Shown one piece after another: positions 51,884 through 60,123 of a DNA stretch of 64,000 nt (positions are counted from its first letter, which is position 1; every line of letters starts with the position of its first letter). This DNA is from CAG-552 sp964516925 (lineage in GTDB: Bacteria; Bacillota; Clostridia; Christensenellales; Pumilibacteraceae). A model generated the notes under the pieces. It searched no databases. It was not told where the DNA came from and saw only the letters and a program-made list of their open reading frames with translations. Both the position numbers and the translations under genes were made by a program. The DNA lies in NCBI GenBank assembly GCA_964516925.1, contig CAZEXL010000001.1, forward strand, positions 116,376-180,375. The letters are read 5' to 3'.

Positions 51884-52417
51884 TCAAAAGTTAGGGGGGC
51901 ACGACAACCAGATTATTATTGCCGTTTCCTTGCCGACGTTTTTTATATAGTGCGTTCTGTCCGCACGGAAGTAAAAGCTCTCGCCTTTTTTTGCCTTGAT
52001 TTCTTTTTTGCCGAGGAACAGCTTTATCGAGCCTTGCAACACGTATCCGAACTCTTCGCCCTCGTGAGGGATATCGTGCTCGGTTTCCACTCCGACGGCA
52101 AGTTCGCACCTTATCGGCTCCATTTTATTCTTTTGAGCCGTGGGCACCAGCCATACGATTTTGCCGTAGTCGGTTTCTTTTTCGAAATGTTCGTTAGCGG
52201 TGAATACTATTCGTTCGTCGTCGTCGTCCGAGAAAAATTCGTTTAAGTTGGTACCTAGCGCCGTTAGAATATCGTTTAGCGTTGCGATAGACGGACTGGT
52301 AAGGTCGTTTTCGAGCTGTGAGATATACCCTTTGGTAAGCTCGCAACGCGACGCCAGCTCTTCTTGCGTAAGCGCCTTTTTAAGCCTCAGCTCTTTGATT
52401 TTTATGCCGAGTTCCAT
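51884..52417 (-). CDS. XRE-family regulator with C-terminal cupin (PuuR-like)
   Basis: 177 aa from the ATG preceded by GAGGAGGTAGGT; 18 upstream codons cross the operator region. The helix-turn-helix is KALTQEELASRCELTKGYISQLE (about 14-36), and the cupin domain (about 105-175) contains HEGEEFGYVLQGSIKLFLG. Such regulators sense a small ligand, and the position ahead of potABCD implies polyamines. It probably represses its own operon through the AAGTTTA palindromes upstream. Confidence 0.9.
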   Translation of the reverse strand: MELGIKIKELRLKKALTQEELASRCELTKGYISQLENDLTSPSIATLNDILTALGTNLNEFFSDDDDERIVFTANEHFEKETDYGKIVWLVPTAQKNKMEPIRCELAVGVETEHDIPHEGEEFGYVLQGSIKLFLGKKEIKAKKGESFYFRADRTHYIKNVGKETAIIIWLSCPPNF

Positions 52418-52450
52418 ACCTACCTCCTCATCTTTTTTTGTAAAACGTGC

Positions 52451-52512
52451 AGTAAACAAAAAGTTTAGCAAGTTTGCTTAAAATAAACCAAAAGTTTATT
52501 TATAGTAAACTT
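52451..52512 (-). promoter_or_regulatory. Operator region of the xre-potABCD operon
   Basis: A palindrome AAGTTTA-N7-TAAACTT (52492-52512) lies just downstream of the -10 box, covering +1 to about +20. Further half-sites GTAAAC (52452-52457), AAGTTTA (52461-52467) and AGTTTGC (52471-52477) follow toward the start codon. Multiple related half-sites fit autoregulation by the XRE protein. Confidence 0.65.
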
Positions 52513-52517
52513 CACAT

Positions 52518-52546
52518 AATATAACACCTATTTCGTCATTAGTCAA
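52518..52546 (-). promoter_or_regulatory. Sigma-A promoter of xre-potABCD-mnmG
   Basis: Minus strand TTGACT (52541-52546), 17-nt spacer, TATATT (52518-52523). Confidence 0.8.
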
Positions 52547-52573
52547 ATATTTTGTATACCTTTTTGCAAATAG

Positions 52574-52602
52574 TTGACTATTTTTTTTGTTTATGGTATT
52601 AT
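52574..52602 (+). promoter_or_regulatory. Sigma-A promoter of the divIC-like gene
   Basis: TTGACT (52574-52579), 17-nt spacer, TATTAT (52597-52602); divergent from the xre promoter with 27 bp between the two -35 boxes. Confidence 0.75.
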
Positions 52603-52626
52603 TGTTAACGTAGGAGGAATTGTGAA

Positions 52627-52908
52627 ATGGATTCTAAGCTTAAAATGATAAAAATAATAACCGTTTCGGCAGTGATTTTTATATTTTTGCTGATCGTTTC
52701 TCTTATTATAAATTTCGTTAAAATTTCCAATATGAACGCTACGCAAGACAAGCTCGAAGCTGAGATTGCGGAAATAGACAAAAAGATCGCCCTTAACGAT
52801 TCCGAGATCGCTGAGCTTAGCAGCAGTGAATATCTGGATTGGTACGCGCGAGAATATCTTGATATGAAAGGTCGCGACGAAAAAGTCTTTAAATTTGACG
52901 AAGAATAA
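52627..52908 (+). CDS. Septum formation initiator family protein (DivIC/FtsB/FtsL-like)
   Basis: 93 aa bitopic protein: short cytoplasmic N-terminus, membrane helix (about 9-30), then a coiled coil (MNATQDKLEAEIAEIDKKIALND) and a short outer domain WYAREYLDMKGRDEKVFKF that matches the DivIC/FtsB C-terminal pattern. Part of the divisome with FtsQ/DivIB. Preceded by AGGAGGAATT. Confidence 0.88.
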   Translation: MDSKLKMIKIITVSAVIFIFLLIVSLIINFVKISNMNATQDKLEAEIAEIDKKIALNDSEIAELSSSEYLDWYAREYLDMKGRDEKVFKFDEE

Positions 52909-52913
52909 CTGTT

Positions 52914-52937
52914 AAGCCCGAATAAACGGGCTTTTTT
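52914..52937 (+). terminator. Terminator between the divIC-like gene and ppx/gppA
   Basis: AAGCCCG, loop AATAAA, CGGGCTTTTTTG, 6 nt after the stop codon. It may only attenuate, since no separate promoter for the next gene is obvious. Confidence 0.75.
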
Positions 52938-52967
52938 GATGGTGTTTTGTCGCAAGGAGGTAACTTA

Positions 52968-53774
52968 ATGAACGTAATAGACATAGGCAGCAATTCGGTA
53001 CGACTACTGTCGAACGGCAAAAAGACGGTTATTACTACATGTCTTGCAAAAGATATGGCTTTTGACGCGCTTAGCCCCGATTCGATCAAACGCACGATAG
53101 ACGCTATAAAAACGCTCTCGTGCTTAGCGAACGGAAAATGCGTTGCTTTTGCTACCGAAGCGGTACGCAAGGCAAGCAACAAAAACGAATTTATACGCGA
53201 CGTTTATCTTGCCACCGGAATCGAAACGCACGTGCTTAACGGTGACGAAGAAGCGGAAATAAGTTATTTAGGCGCATCGATGGATTACGGCGACAACGTG
53301 GCGGTTATAGATCTTGGCGGAGCAAGCTGCGAGATAGTTTTCGGAAACGACGGAAGAATTAATTACAAACGCTCCTTCCCCTTCGGTTGCGTTTTGCTTG
53401 CGGACAAATTCGGAACGGACGCCGAATCGATTAAAAAATACGTTTGCTCGTTGCTTTGCGATTTACCCGATTTAAAAGCCAAACGTTACGTTGCGGTGGG
53501 CGGCACGGCAACTTCGATATCGGCTGCGGTAATGGGGCTTGAAACGTACGATCCGAAAAAAGTACACGGATACGAACTTAGCTTGACTAAAACGGAGAAT
53601 TTTATAAAAGAAATATTTGAAGGAAAAGATTTCCGCGTTGTATCCTCAATGCGAAAAAAGACGATTTTTCAGGGCGGCGTTGCTCTTTGCACCGTTATGA
53701 ATTTGCTGGGACAAAACGAATTAATCGTAAGCGAAAAAGATAACCTTGAAGGATACGCTATTAAGTTTTGTTAG
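52968..53774 (+). CDS. Ppx/GppA family phosphatase
   Basis: 268 aa from the ATG preceded by AAGGAGGTAACTTA; seven earlier in-frame codons include that ribosome binding site. Opens MNVIDIGSNSVRLL, with IDLGGASCEI near 125 and VAVGGTATS near 170, all actin-like-ATPase phosphate-binding motifs. Hydrolyses polyphosphate and/or pppGpp. Shorter than long Ppx proteins; lacks a C-terminal HD domain. Confidence 0.9.
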   Translation: MNVIDIGSNSVRLLSNGKKTVITTCLAKDMAFDALSPDSIKRTIDAIKTLSCLANGKCVAFATEAVRKASNKNEFIRDVYLATGIETHVLNGDEEAEISYLGASMDYGDNVAVIDLGGASCEIVFGNDGRINYKRSFPFGCVLLADKFGTDAESIKKYVCSLLCDLPDLKAKRYVAVGGTATSISAAVMGLETYDPKKVHGYELSLTKTENFIKEIFEGKDFRVVSSMRKKTIFQGGVALCTVMNLLGQNELIVSEKDNLEGYAIKFC

Positions 53775-53862
53775 TTTAACTAGCTTTTTGCAGTTTTTTA
53801 CAGTATATTTTGTGCTTTAAGAGAAATACTAAGAGTACAAAATACATAAGGAGGAACTCAAA

Positions 53863-53985
53863 ATGGCTAACGGCAAAAGCAACTCTAAAAAGAGCACTAG
53901 CGCAAGCAAGTCGACTACCAAGTCCTGTTCGGCAAAGTCAAGCAGAAATACGGGTAAGACTTCGACTACCAAAGACTGCAAATAA
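53863..53985 (+). CDS. 40-aa lysine/serine/threonine-rich basic peptide
   Basis: Codes for MANGKSNSKKSTSASKSTTK followed by a similar 20 residues with two cysteines, ending TTKDCK. Strong AAGGAGG 6 nt from the ATG and a perfect terminator right after argue for a real gene. Composition resembles small nucleic-acid-binding or disordered surface peptides; no family recognised. Confidence 0.65.
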   Translation: MANGKSNSKKSTSASKSTTKSCSAKSSRNTGKTSTTKDCK

Positions 53986-54002
53986 TAAAGTTTGACAGCA
54001 TT

Positions 54003-54036
54003 AAAAAAGCAACGACTTTAAAGTCGTTGCTTTTTT
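54003..54036. terminator. Bidirectional terminator between the basic peptide and sucD
   Basis: A perfect palindrome: AAAAAAGCAACGACTTT and its complement, T-run on both strands. Confidence 0.9.
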
Positions 54037-54047
54037 ACGTTTAAAAA

Positions 54048-54953
54048 TTATTTGTTAAGGCATTTTTCGTAGATGCCCGCTTCTTTTATTGCTTCGATAA
54101 GAGTTTCTCCTATCTTGTCGGGCGTAGGAGCAACTTTTACTCCGCACTCGGTAAGCGTTGCAACCTTGCCTGCCGCCGTGCCTTTACCTCCCGATATTAT
54201 CGCGCCTGCGTGCCCCATACGCTTGCCTGCAGGAGCTGTTCTGCCCGTGATAAACGCAGCTACCGGCTTATCCTTCATGTTGTCGCGTATCCACTCGGCA
54301 GCATCTTCTTCGCCGCTTCCGCCTATTTCGCCTATCATAACTACGGCGTAGGTTTCGGGATCGTCCTTAAACAACTTGAGCGCGTCGATAAAGCCCGTTC
54401 CCTTTATGGGATCGCCGCCGATTCCGACAGCGGTGGACTGACCGAGACCTGCCTTGGTAAGCTGATCTACCGCTTCGTAGGTAAGCGTTCCGGAACGCGA
54501 TATAACGCCGATATGTCCTTTTTGGTGGATGCGAGCAGGCAAAATACCTACTTTACATTCACCGGGAGAGATAAGTCCCGGACAGTTAGGGCCGATAAGA
54601 CGAGTCTTTTTGCCTACCATATAGTTCTTTACGCGCATCATGTCTATTACGGGAATGCCCTCGGTGATGCAAACTACAAGGTCGAGACCTGCGTCTACCG
54701 CTTCGATTATACCGTCGGCGGCAAACGGAGCGGGAACGTAAATTACAGACGCATTGGCGTTAGTCGCTTCCTTAGCTTCCTTTACCGTATCGAAAACGGG
54801 AACGCCGAGCGTTTCCATCCCGCCCTTGCCGGGAGTAACGCCTGCTACTACGTTAGTACCGTATTCTATCATTTGCGCGGTGTGGAACTGTCCTTGACCG
54901 CCGGTGATACCCTGCACGATAAGTCTGGTATCTTTGTTAATTAAAATACTCAT
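54048..54953 (-). CDS. sucD: Succinate-CoA ligase subunit alpha
   Basis: 301 aa. CoA-binding Rossmann domain at the N-terminus (QGITGGQGQFHTAQMIEYG) and phosphohistidine motif MGHAGAIISGG near 247. With SucC makes succinate, CoA and ATP (or GTP) from succinyl-CoA. Ends the kor-suc operon. GGAGGACG before ATG. Confidence 0.95.
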   Translation of the reverse strand: MSILINKDTRLIVQGITGGQGQFHTAQMIEYGTNVVAGVTPGKGGMETLGVPVFDTVKEAKEATNANASVIYVPAPFAADGIIEAVDAGLDLVVCITEGIPVIDMMRVKNYMVGKKTRLIGPNCPGLISPGECKVGILPARIHQKGHIGVISRSGTLTYEAVDQLTKAGLGQSTAVGIGGDPIKGTGFIDALKLFKDDPETYAVVMIGEIGGSGEEDAAEWIRDNMKDKPVAAFITGRTAPAGKRMGHAGAIISGGKGTAAGKVATLTECGVKVAPTPDKIGETLIEAIKEAGIYEKCLNK

Positions 54954-54963
54954 AATCGTCCTC

Positions 54964-56121
54964 CTATCTAGCCATTTCGACCGCTTTTTGCGCAGCCGAA
55001 CGCAAATCGTTGCAAGCGTAAATCTTGAGTCCCGATTCCTTTAGTATGCTCTTGCCTTTTTCTACGTTGGTACCGTCGAGACGAACTACGAGCGGAACGT
55101 TTAAGCCGACTTCCTTGGCGGCAATAACTATACCTTCGGCAATGACGTCGCATTTTACGATTCCGCCGAAAATGTTGACCAGAATTGCCTTAACGTTTTT
55201 GTCCGACAAAAGTTTGAACGCCGCGGTTACGCGCTCGGTAGTTGCCGAGCCGCCTACGTCAAGGAAGTTTGCGGGTTCGCCGCCGAATGCGTGAATTATA
55301 TCCATCGTTGCCATAGCGAGTCCCGCGCCGTTTACCATACAGCCGATAGAGCCGTCAAGCGAAACGTAGTTAAGGTCGTGCTGAGCAGCCTCGTACTCTT
55401 TGGGATTTTCTTCGGCAACATCGCGAAGTTCAACGACGTCGGGATGACGGAACAACGCGTTATCGTCGAAGTTAACTTTTCCGTCGATTGCAAGAAGTTT
55501 GCCTTCGGCAGTTTCGACGAGCGGATTGATTTCTACGAGCGAGCAATCCTTTTCGATAAAGAGTTTGTACATATTCTTAAGCATAACGATAAACTCTTTC
55601 ACGTTTGCCTTAGGCACGCCAATTTTGTTAGCTACGTAACGAGCCTGATAGTCCTTAAGACCGGTTATCGGGCTTACGAGTTGCTTAACGATAAGCTCGG
55701 GCTTGGTTGCGGCAATTTCTTCGATTTCCGTTCCGCCGGCACCCGAAGCTATGATTACTACGGAAGCGTTTTCGTTGTCGATAGCAAGCGAAACATAATA
55801 CTCTTTTTTGATATTAACCGCATTCGTAACCAAAACTTTGCGAACGAGCTTGCCTTCGGCGCCCGTCTGCTTGTTTACTATACGCATACCTACGATCTTT
55901 TCGGCAACCGCGCCTACCTCTTCAACGGATTTTGCAAGCTTTACGCCGCCTGCCTTTCCGCGTCCGCCGCAATGAGCCTGAGCTTTTACGACGTAAGCGT
56001 CGGCATTAAGCTTCTTTGCGCATTCGATAGCTTCTTCCTTCGTACAAGCCACATAGCCTTCCTGCGTGGCTACGCCGTATTTGGCAAACAATTCTTTTGC
56101 CTGATATTCGTGAATTTTCAT
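54964..56121 (-). CDS. sucC: Succinate-CoA ligase subunit beta
   Basis: 385 aa ATP-grasp enzyme, starting MKIHEYQAKELFAKYGV, with KAQAHCGGRGKAGGVKLA and NIFGGIVKCD. Pairs with SucD 10 nt downstream. AAGGAGCAA before the ATG. Confidence 0.96.
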   Translation of the reverse strand: MKIHEYQAKELFAKYGVATQEGYVACTKEEAIECAKKLNADAYVVKAQAHCGGRGKAGGVKLAKSVEEVGAVAEKIVGMRIVNKQTGAEGKLVRKVLVTNAVNIKKEYYVSLAIDNENASVVIIASGAGGTEIEEIAATKPELIVKQLVSPITGLKDYQARYVANKIGVPKANVKEFIVMLKNMYKLFIEKDCSLVEINPLVETAEGKLLAIDGKVNFDDNALFRHPDVVELRDVAEENPKEYEAAQHDLNYVSLDGSIGCMVNGAGLAMATMDIIHAFGGEPANFLDVGGSATTERVTAAFKLLSDKNVKAILVNIFGGIVKCDVIAEGIVIAAKEVGLNVPLVVRLDGTNVEKGKSILKESGLKIYACNDLRSAAQKAVEMAR

Positions 56122-56130
56122 AATTGCTCC

Positions 56131-56667
56131 TTAGATCGTTTGCGCAAGTTTTTCGCCTGCATACAACGCCTTGCGGTTAATTTCTTCCGTTCCCTTGGGA
56201 ATGTGAAGAAACACTGCCTTTTCCAACGCTTCGTTGTCGACGAGCTTTAATACGCCGTTGATCGCTGCAACCGCAACGATGTTTGCGGTAAACGCTTTGC
56301 CGACTTCGGTACGAGCGGTATCGAGAATGGGCAACGAATATACTCTTTTAGCTTTAAGCGAATCGGGAATGGTAAGCGAAGAATCTGCCATTATTACGCA
56401 ATCTTCGTCTGCGGACGCTCCGAATTTGTCGAGCGAAGCCTGAGTAAGAGCAAGCAAGAAAGTGGGATGAGTAACTTTTGTAAATCCTATAGGTTCGTCG
56501 GAAACGATAACTTCGGCTTTACACATACCGCCGCGCGCTTCGGGACCGTACGACTGCGATTGCGCGGTGTTTTTGCCCGCGATGATCGCTGCTTCGGCAA
56601 GAATTATGGTTGCAAGAATGACGCCCTGTCCGCCTGAACCTGCAAGCCTGATTTCCATTTTACTCAT
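56131..56667 (-). CDS. korC: 2-oxoacid:ferredoxin oxidoreductase subunit gamma
   Basis: 178 aa gamma domain, opens EIRLAGSGGQGVILATIILAEA and includes SYGPEARGG. Together with KorABD decarboxylates 2-oxoglutarate oxidatively, passing electrons to ferredoxin. Overlaps korB stop (TAATG). Confidence 0.9.
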   Translation of the reverse strand: MSKMEIRLAGSGGQGVILATIILAEAAIIAGKNTAQSQSYGPEARGGMCKAEVIVSDEPIGFTKVTHPTFLLALTQASLDKFGASADEDCVIMADSSLTIPDSLKAKRVYSLPILDTARTEVGKAFTANIVAVAAINGVLKLVDNEALEKAVFLHIPKGTEEINRKALYAGEKLAQTI

Positions 56668-57491
56668 TATTTACCCTCCTTGTTGAATCTGTCGATTATC
56701 TTTTGATATTCGTCGGAAAATTCGGGGAACTCGTTTTCGGCAATCTTACCGAGAATGAGCTTGCCTTCCTTTTCGGCGGGAGTCATATTTTTAGCTTGTT
56801 CGACGGTGATGGTGTTGTCGCGTTGGAACTTCATCATTTCCACCGGACCGCCCTTTTTATTCTTACGACCATAGTACGTCGGACATACGCCTGCGCAATC
56901 TATAAGCGAGAAGCCCTTGTGCTTGATTCCGTTTTCGATAAGCTTTATGGTTTGCTGAGCGTGATAAGTCGTGCCCTTTGCAACGTACGACGCGCCTGCG
57001 CCGGCCGCCAAAACGGCGATGTCGAAAGGACGATCGATGTTACCGTACGGAGCGGTGGTACCGAACTCGCCGTGCGGAGTCGTGGGCGAATATTGTCCGC
57101 CGGTCATACCGTAGATGTCGTTGTTGAAAACGATAACGGTGATGCCGATGTTTCGACGAGCCGCGTGAATAAGGTGATTGCCTCCTATTGCCGCGATATC
57201 GCCGTCGCCGGCAACGACTATAACTTCAAGGTCGGGACGAGCCATTTTTACGCCGGTAGCAAACGCTATCGCTCTGCCGTGCGTAGTGTGCATGGTTTGG
57301 AAATCCATATAACCTGCCGCACGAGAAGCGCAACCTATACCCGAAACAAGACAAACCTTTTCTTGGTCGATACCGAGATTTTTTATTGCTTGCGCTACAT
57401 CGCGCATAAGAATACCGTGTCCGCAACCGGGACACCAAATATGCGGAAGATGTTCTTCGCGCATATACTTAGAGATGAGTTCGCTAGGCAT
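56667..57491 (-). CDS. korB: 2-oxoacid:ferredoxin oxidoreductase subunit beta (TPP-binding)
   Basis: 274 aa. WCPGCGHGILMRDVA at the N-terminus (one of the cluster/TPP-related Cys motifs), GDGDIAAIGGNHLIHAARRN as the TPP/Mg motif and NDIYGMTGGQ. Full length. Coupled to korA and korC. Confidence 0.92.
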   Translation of the reverse strand: MPSELISKYMREEHLPHIWCPGCGHGILMRDVAQAIKNLGIDQEKVCLVSGIGCASRAAGYMDFQTMHTTHGRAIAFATGVKMARPDLEVIVVAGDGDIAAIGGNHLIHAARRNIGITVIVFNNDIYGMTGGQYSPTTPHGEFGTTAPYGNIDRPFDIAVLAAGAGASYVAKGTTYHAQQTIKLIENGIKHKGFSLIDCAGVCPTYYGRKNKKGGPVEMMKFQRDNTITVEQAKNMTPAEKEGKLILGKIAENEFPEFSDEYQKIIDRFNKEGK

Positions 57492-58621
57492 TATTTTACC
57501 TCCTGTACTGCATTGATAATTTCGCTCGGAGTGATTACCGTGCCGTCTACCTTACCTACGAAGCCGATTTTTGCGTCCTTTACGATACGCTGTACTTCGA
57601 GCAAGATTTGTCCGTAGTTGTGTTCTGCCACTACGAACTTCTTTACTCTTTCGGAAAGACGTTTAAGCTGTTTTTCGGGGAACGGCCAAACGGTTACGGG
57701 ACGGAAGTAACCGACCTTTTCGCCTTTTGCGCGAAGCTCGTCTACTGCCGTCATAACGCTACGCGTCGTGCCGCCATAGCAAATAACTACTGTTTCGGCG
57801 TCGTCGCAATATTTTTCTTCGACTTGAACTATGTCGTCCACGTTGTTTTCGATCTTCTTCATAAGACGAGTTACGAGCTTATCGGCAATTTCGTTGCTGT
57901 TTGTCGGGAAACCGTCGGCACCGTGCATAAGACCGGTAATGTTGTAACGAATATCGTAACCGGTAAGGTGGAAACGAGGAACGTCGTCACCGTCGCAAAC
58001 GTGATACGGAAGATGAAGCGTGTCGGGACGCTCCTTCATCTTTCTTTCGATAACTTCCACTTCTTCTTCGTCGTCGAGTTCGATACCTTCACGAAGGTGA
58101 CCTACGATTTCGTCCATAAGGAAAATTACGGGCGTGCGATACTTTTCGGCAAGGTTGAACGCGCGAATGGCAAGATGATAACATTCCGAAACGGACGACG
58201 GCGAGATTGCTATTATCGAATGATCGCCGTGAGTTCCCCACCTTGCCTGCATAACGTCGCCTTGCGACGGAGACGTGGGAAGTCCGGTAGACGGACCGGA
58301 ACGCTGTACGTCAACGATAAGACACGGAATTTCGGTAATGCAAGCGTAACCTATGTTTTCCTGCTTAAGCGAAAAGCCCGGACCGCTGGTAGCCGTCATG
58401 GACTTGATGCCTACCGCCGACGCTCCGATAACCGCAGCCATACTTGCGATTTCGTCTTCCATCTGTATAAAGTGACCGCCGACTTGCGGAAGCCTTACAG
58501 CGGAATGTTCGGCAATTTCGGTAGACGGAGTTATGGGATAACCGGCGAAAAATCTCATACCGGCTCTTATTGCGCCTTCGACAACTGCTTCGTTGCCTTG
58601 CATAAGAACTTTATTCTTCAT
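57491..58621 (-). CDS. korA: 2-oxoacid:ferredoxin oxidoreductase subunit alpha
   Basis: 376 aa with the pyruvate-flavodoxin oxidoreductase core (GNEAVVEGAIRAGMRFFAGY, YPITPSTEIAEH, SGPGFSLKQE). Typical KOR alpha length. GAGGAGGTGCGCG before ATG inside the ferredoxin gene, which it overlaps by 11 bp. Confidence 0.92.
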   Translation of the reverse strand: MKNKVLMQGNEAVVEGAIRAGMRFFAGYPITPSTEIAEHSAVRLPQVGGHFIQMEDEIASMAAVIGASAVGIKSMTATSGPGFSLKQENIGYACITEIPCLIVDVQRSGPSTGLPTSPSQGDVMQARWGTHGDHSIIAISPSSVSECYHLAIRAFNLAEKYRTPVIFLMDEIVGHLREGIELDDEEEVEVIERKMKERPDTLHLPYHVCDGDDVPRFHLTGYDIRYNITGLMHGADGFPTNSNEIADKLVTRLMKKIENNVDDIVQVEEKYCDDAETVVICYGGTTRSVMTAVDELRAKGEKVGYFRPVTVWPFPEKQLKRLSERVKKFVVAEHNYGQILLEVQRIVKDAKIGFVGKVDGTVITPSEIINAVQEVK

Positions 58622-58811
58622 CGCGCACCTCCTCTATATAAATAGCGTAGTCGGGACAACGAAGTTCGCACAAACCACACTTGATACAATCGTCGTAATT
58701 TACCATAGTAATCTTTTCTTTGACTACCTTGAGTACGTTCTTGGGGCAAAACTCTGCGCAAATGCCGCAGCCCTTACACCACGAAGGATTGACAACTAAT
58801 TTTTTAGCCAT
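58611..58811 (-). CDS. korD: 4Fe-4S ferredoxin-type subunit of 2-oxoglutarate:ferredoxin oxidoreductase
   Basis: 66 aa with two 4Fe-4S motifs: CKGCGICAEFCP and CIKCGLCELRCP. Delta subunit that collects electrons from KorAB. First gene of korDABC-sucCD. Confidence 0.92.
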   Translation of the reverse strand: MAKKLVVNPSWCKGCGICAEFCPKNVLKVVKEKITMVNYDDCIKCGLCELRCPDYAIYIEEVRDEE

Positions 58812-58850
58812 ATATTTTCTCCTATTTCGTTTGGTTTTACCAACCGTCTT

Positions 58851-58879
58851 ATTTTAGCACAACCATAAAAAATTAACAA
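58851..58879 (-). promoter_or_regulatory. Sigma-A promoter of korDABC-sucCD
   Basis: Minus strand TTGTTA (58874-58879), 17-nt spacer, TAAAAT (58851-58856). A short hairpin GGTTGGTAAAACC lies in the leader. Confidence 0.7.
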
Positions 58880-58992
58880 TCTTTTTTGGGTTAAACTCAA
58901 CACTTTTATAGTTAAAAAACAACAACCAAACGATTGTGGATATATTTTTTTAGACAATTAAACGGTTTGCCCTTTTGCGCGCTGTTTTTTTG

Positions 58993-59021
58993 TTGATTTT
59001 ATCTTTTTTTTGAGTTATAAT
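58993..59021 (+). promoter_or_regulatory. Sigma-A promoter of the LysR-family gene
   Basis: TTGATT (58993-58998), 17-nt spacer, TATAAT (59016-59021). Confidence 0.8.
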
Positions 59022-59041
59022 ACTCCTTGGAGGAAGCATAA

Positions 59042-59980
59042 ATGAACTTTTCCAACCTCGAATACTTCGTTACCGTAGCAAAAGAACTTAATATCACTAA
59101 GGCTGCGGAACGGCTTTATATTTCGCAACAATCGCTTTCAAACCAAATGAAAAAGCTTGAAAACGAGCTTAACGTGCAACTGTTTACGCGTTCGCCTTCG
59201 CTTGCGCTTACTTATGCCGGCTATAGACTGTTAAAACACGCTCAGAGCATACTTGACCTGCACAGCCAGATGCTTAGCGAAATCGAAGACATAAAAGAAA
59301 ACAAGCGCGGTTCGATTAAAATCGGCGTTTCGCACACTCGCGGCAAAGTTCTTTTGCCCGATATTTTGCCGTCGTTCCGCGAAAAATATCCGCTGGTGGA
59401 AGTCAATCTTATCGAAGGCAACAGCGAAACTTTGGAAAACAAGTTACGCAACGGCGAAATTGACGTGGCTCTTAGCTTTACGCCCAGAATTCAGGACGGG
59501 ATAGAAAGCATCAAGCTTATAAGCGACAGGCTGCTTTTGGTAGTTCATCGCAAGTTTATGAACGAACTTTTCGGCAACGAGACCGATTATATGCGCGGAA
59601 AATTTTCGCAATCGGTGGATATTACCGCATTTAGAAACTGTCCGTTTTTGCTGCTGAATAAGGGCAATCGCATTAGGACGCTAGTGGACAATTACTTTGC
59701 AAAAAATAAAATTACGCCAAACATTATTTTGGAGACCGAAAACACCGAAACCGCCTTTGCGTTGTCGCTTAAAGGGTTGGGAATAGCCATTTATCCCGAA
59801 ATGTTTTTGGGCAGCGCGGTTACGGGCAACGAAGTGGACTTCTTCCCCATAACCAGCGAAGAAACGCAAGCTACTCTTGCCGTAAGCTACGCACAAGGCA
59901 GATATCTTAGCAAAGCCGTGCAAGCGTTTATAGATACCGCTGTTAATTTCTGGCAAAACAAAGCCAAAGTTAACAAGTAG
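59042..59980 (+). CDS. LysR family transcriptional regulator
   Basis: 312 aa. Winged helix-turn-helix (MNFSNLEYFVTVAKELNITK, AAERLYISQQSLSNQMKKLE) and a periplasmic-binding-like effector domain. It is transcribed divergently from korDABC-sucCD across a 230-bp region, the classic arrangement for a LysR regulator and its target. GGAGGAAGC before the ATG. The ligand is unknown; a 2-oxoacid or related acid is plausible. Confidence 0.93.
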   Translation: MNFSNLEYFVTVAKELNITKAAERLYISQQSLSNQMKKLENELNVQLFTRSPSLALTYAGYRLLKHAQSILDLHSQMLSEIEDIKENKRGSIKIGVSHTRGKVLLPDILPSFREKYPLVEVNLIEGNSETLENKLRNGEIDVALSFTPRIQDGIESIKLISDRLLLVVHRKFMNELFGNETDYMRGKFSQSVDITAFRNCPFLLLNKGNRIRTLVDNYFAKNKITPNIILETENTETAFALSLKGLGIAIYPEMFLGSAVTGNEVDFFPITSEETQATLAVSYAQGRYLSKAVQAFIDTAVNFWQNKAKVNK

Positions 59981-60057
59981 AAAGCTTTATTTATCACAAC
60001 CTTTTGATTGTAGCAAAAGGTTCCTCGAAATTTTATAATTATCTTGCAAAGCAACTG

Positions 60058-60092
60058 AAAAGGACTTGGGATAACCAAGTCCTTTTGCGTTT
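60058..60092. terminator. Terminator between the LysR gene and the LRR-thioredoxin gene
   Basis: AAAAGGACTTGG, loop GATAA, CCAAGTCCTTTT followed by GCGTTTTT on the plus strand; it serves the convergent genes on both sides. Confidence 0.8.
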
Positions 60093-60123
60093 TTAGAATA
60101 AACCGTTTCGTTACAATTTAGCT

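Noticed and set aside
55291..56250. 319-aa plus-strand open frame
   Set aside because: Antisense to sucC and korC; a codon-bias shadow.
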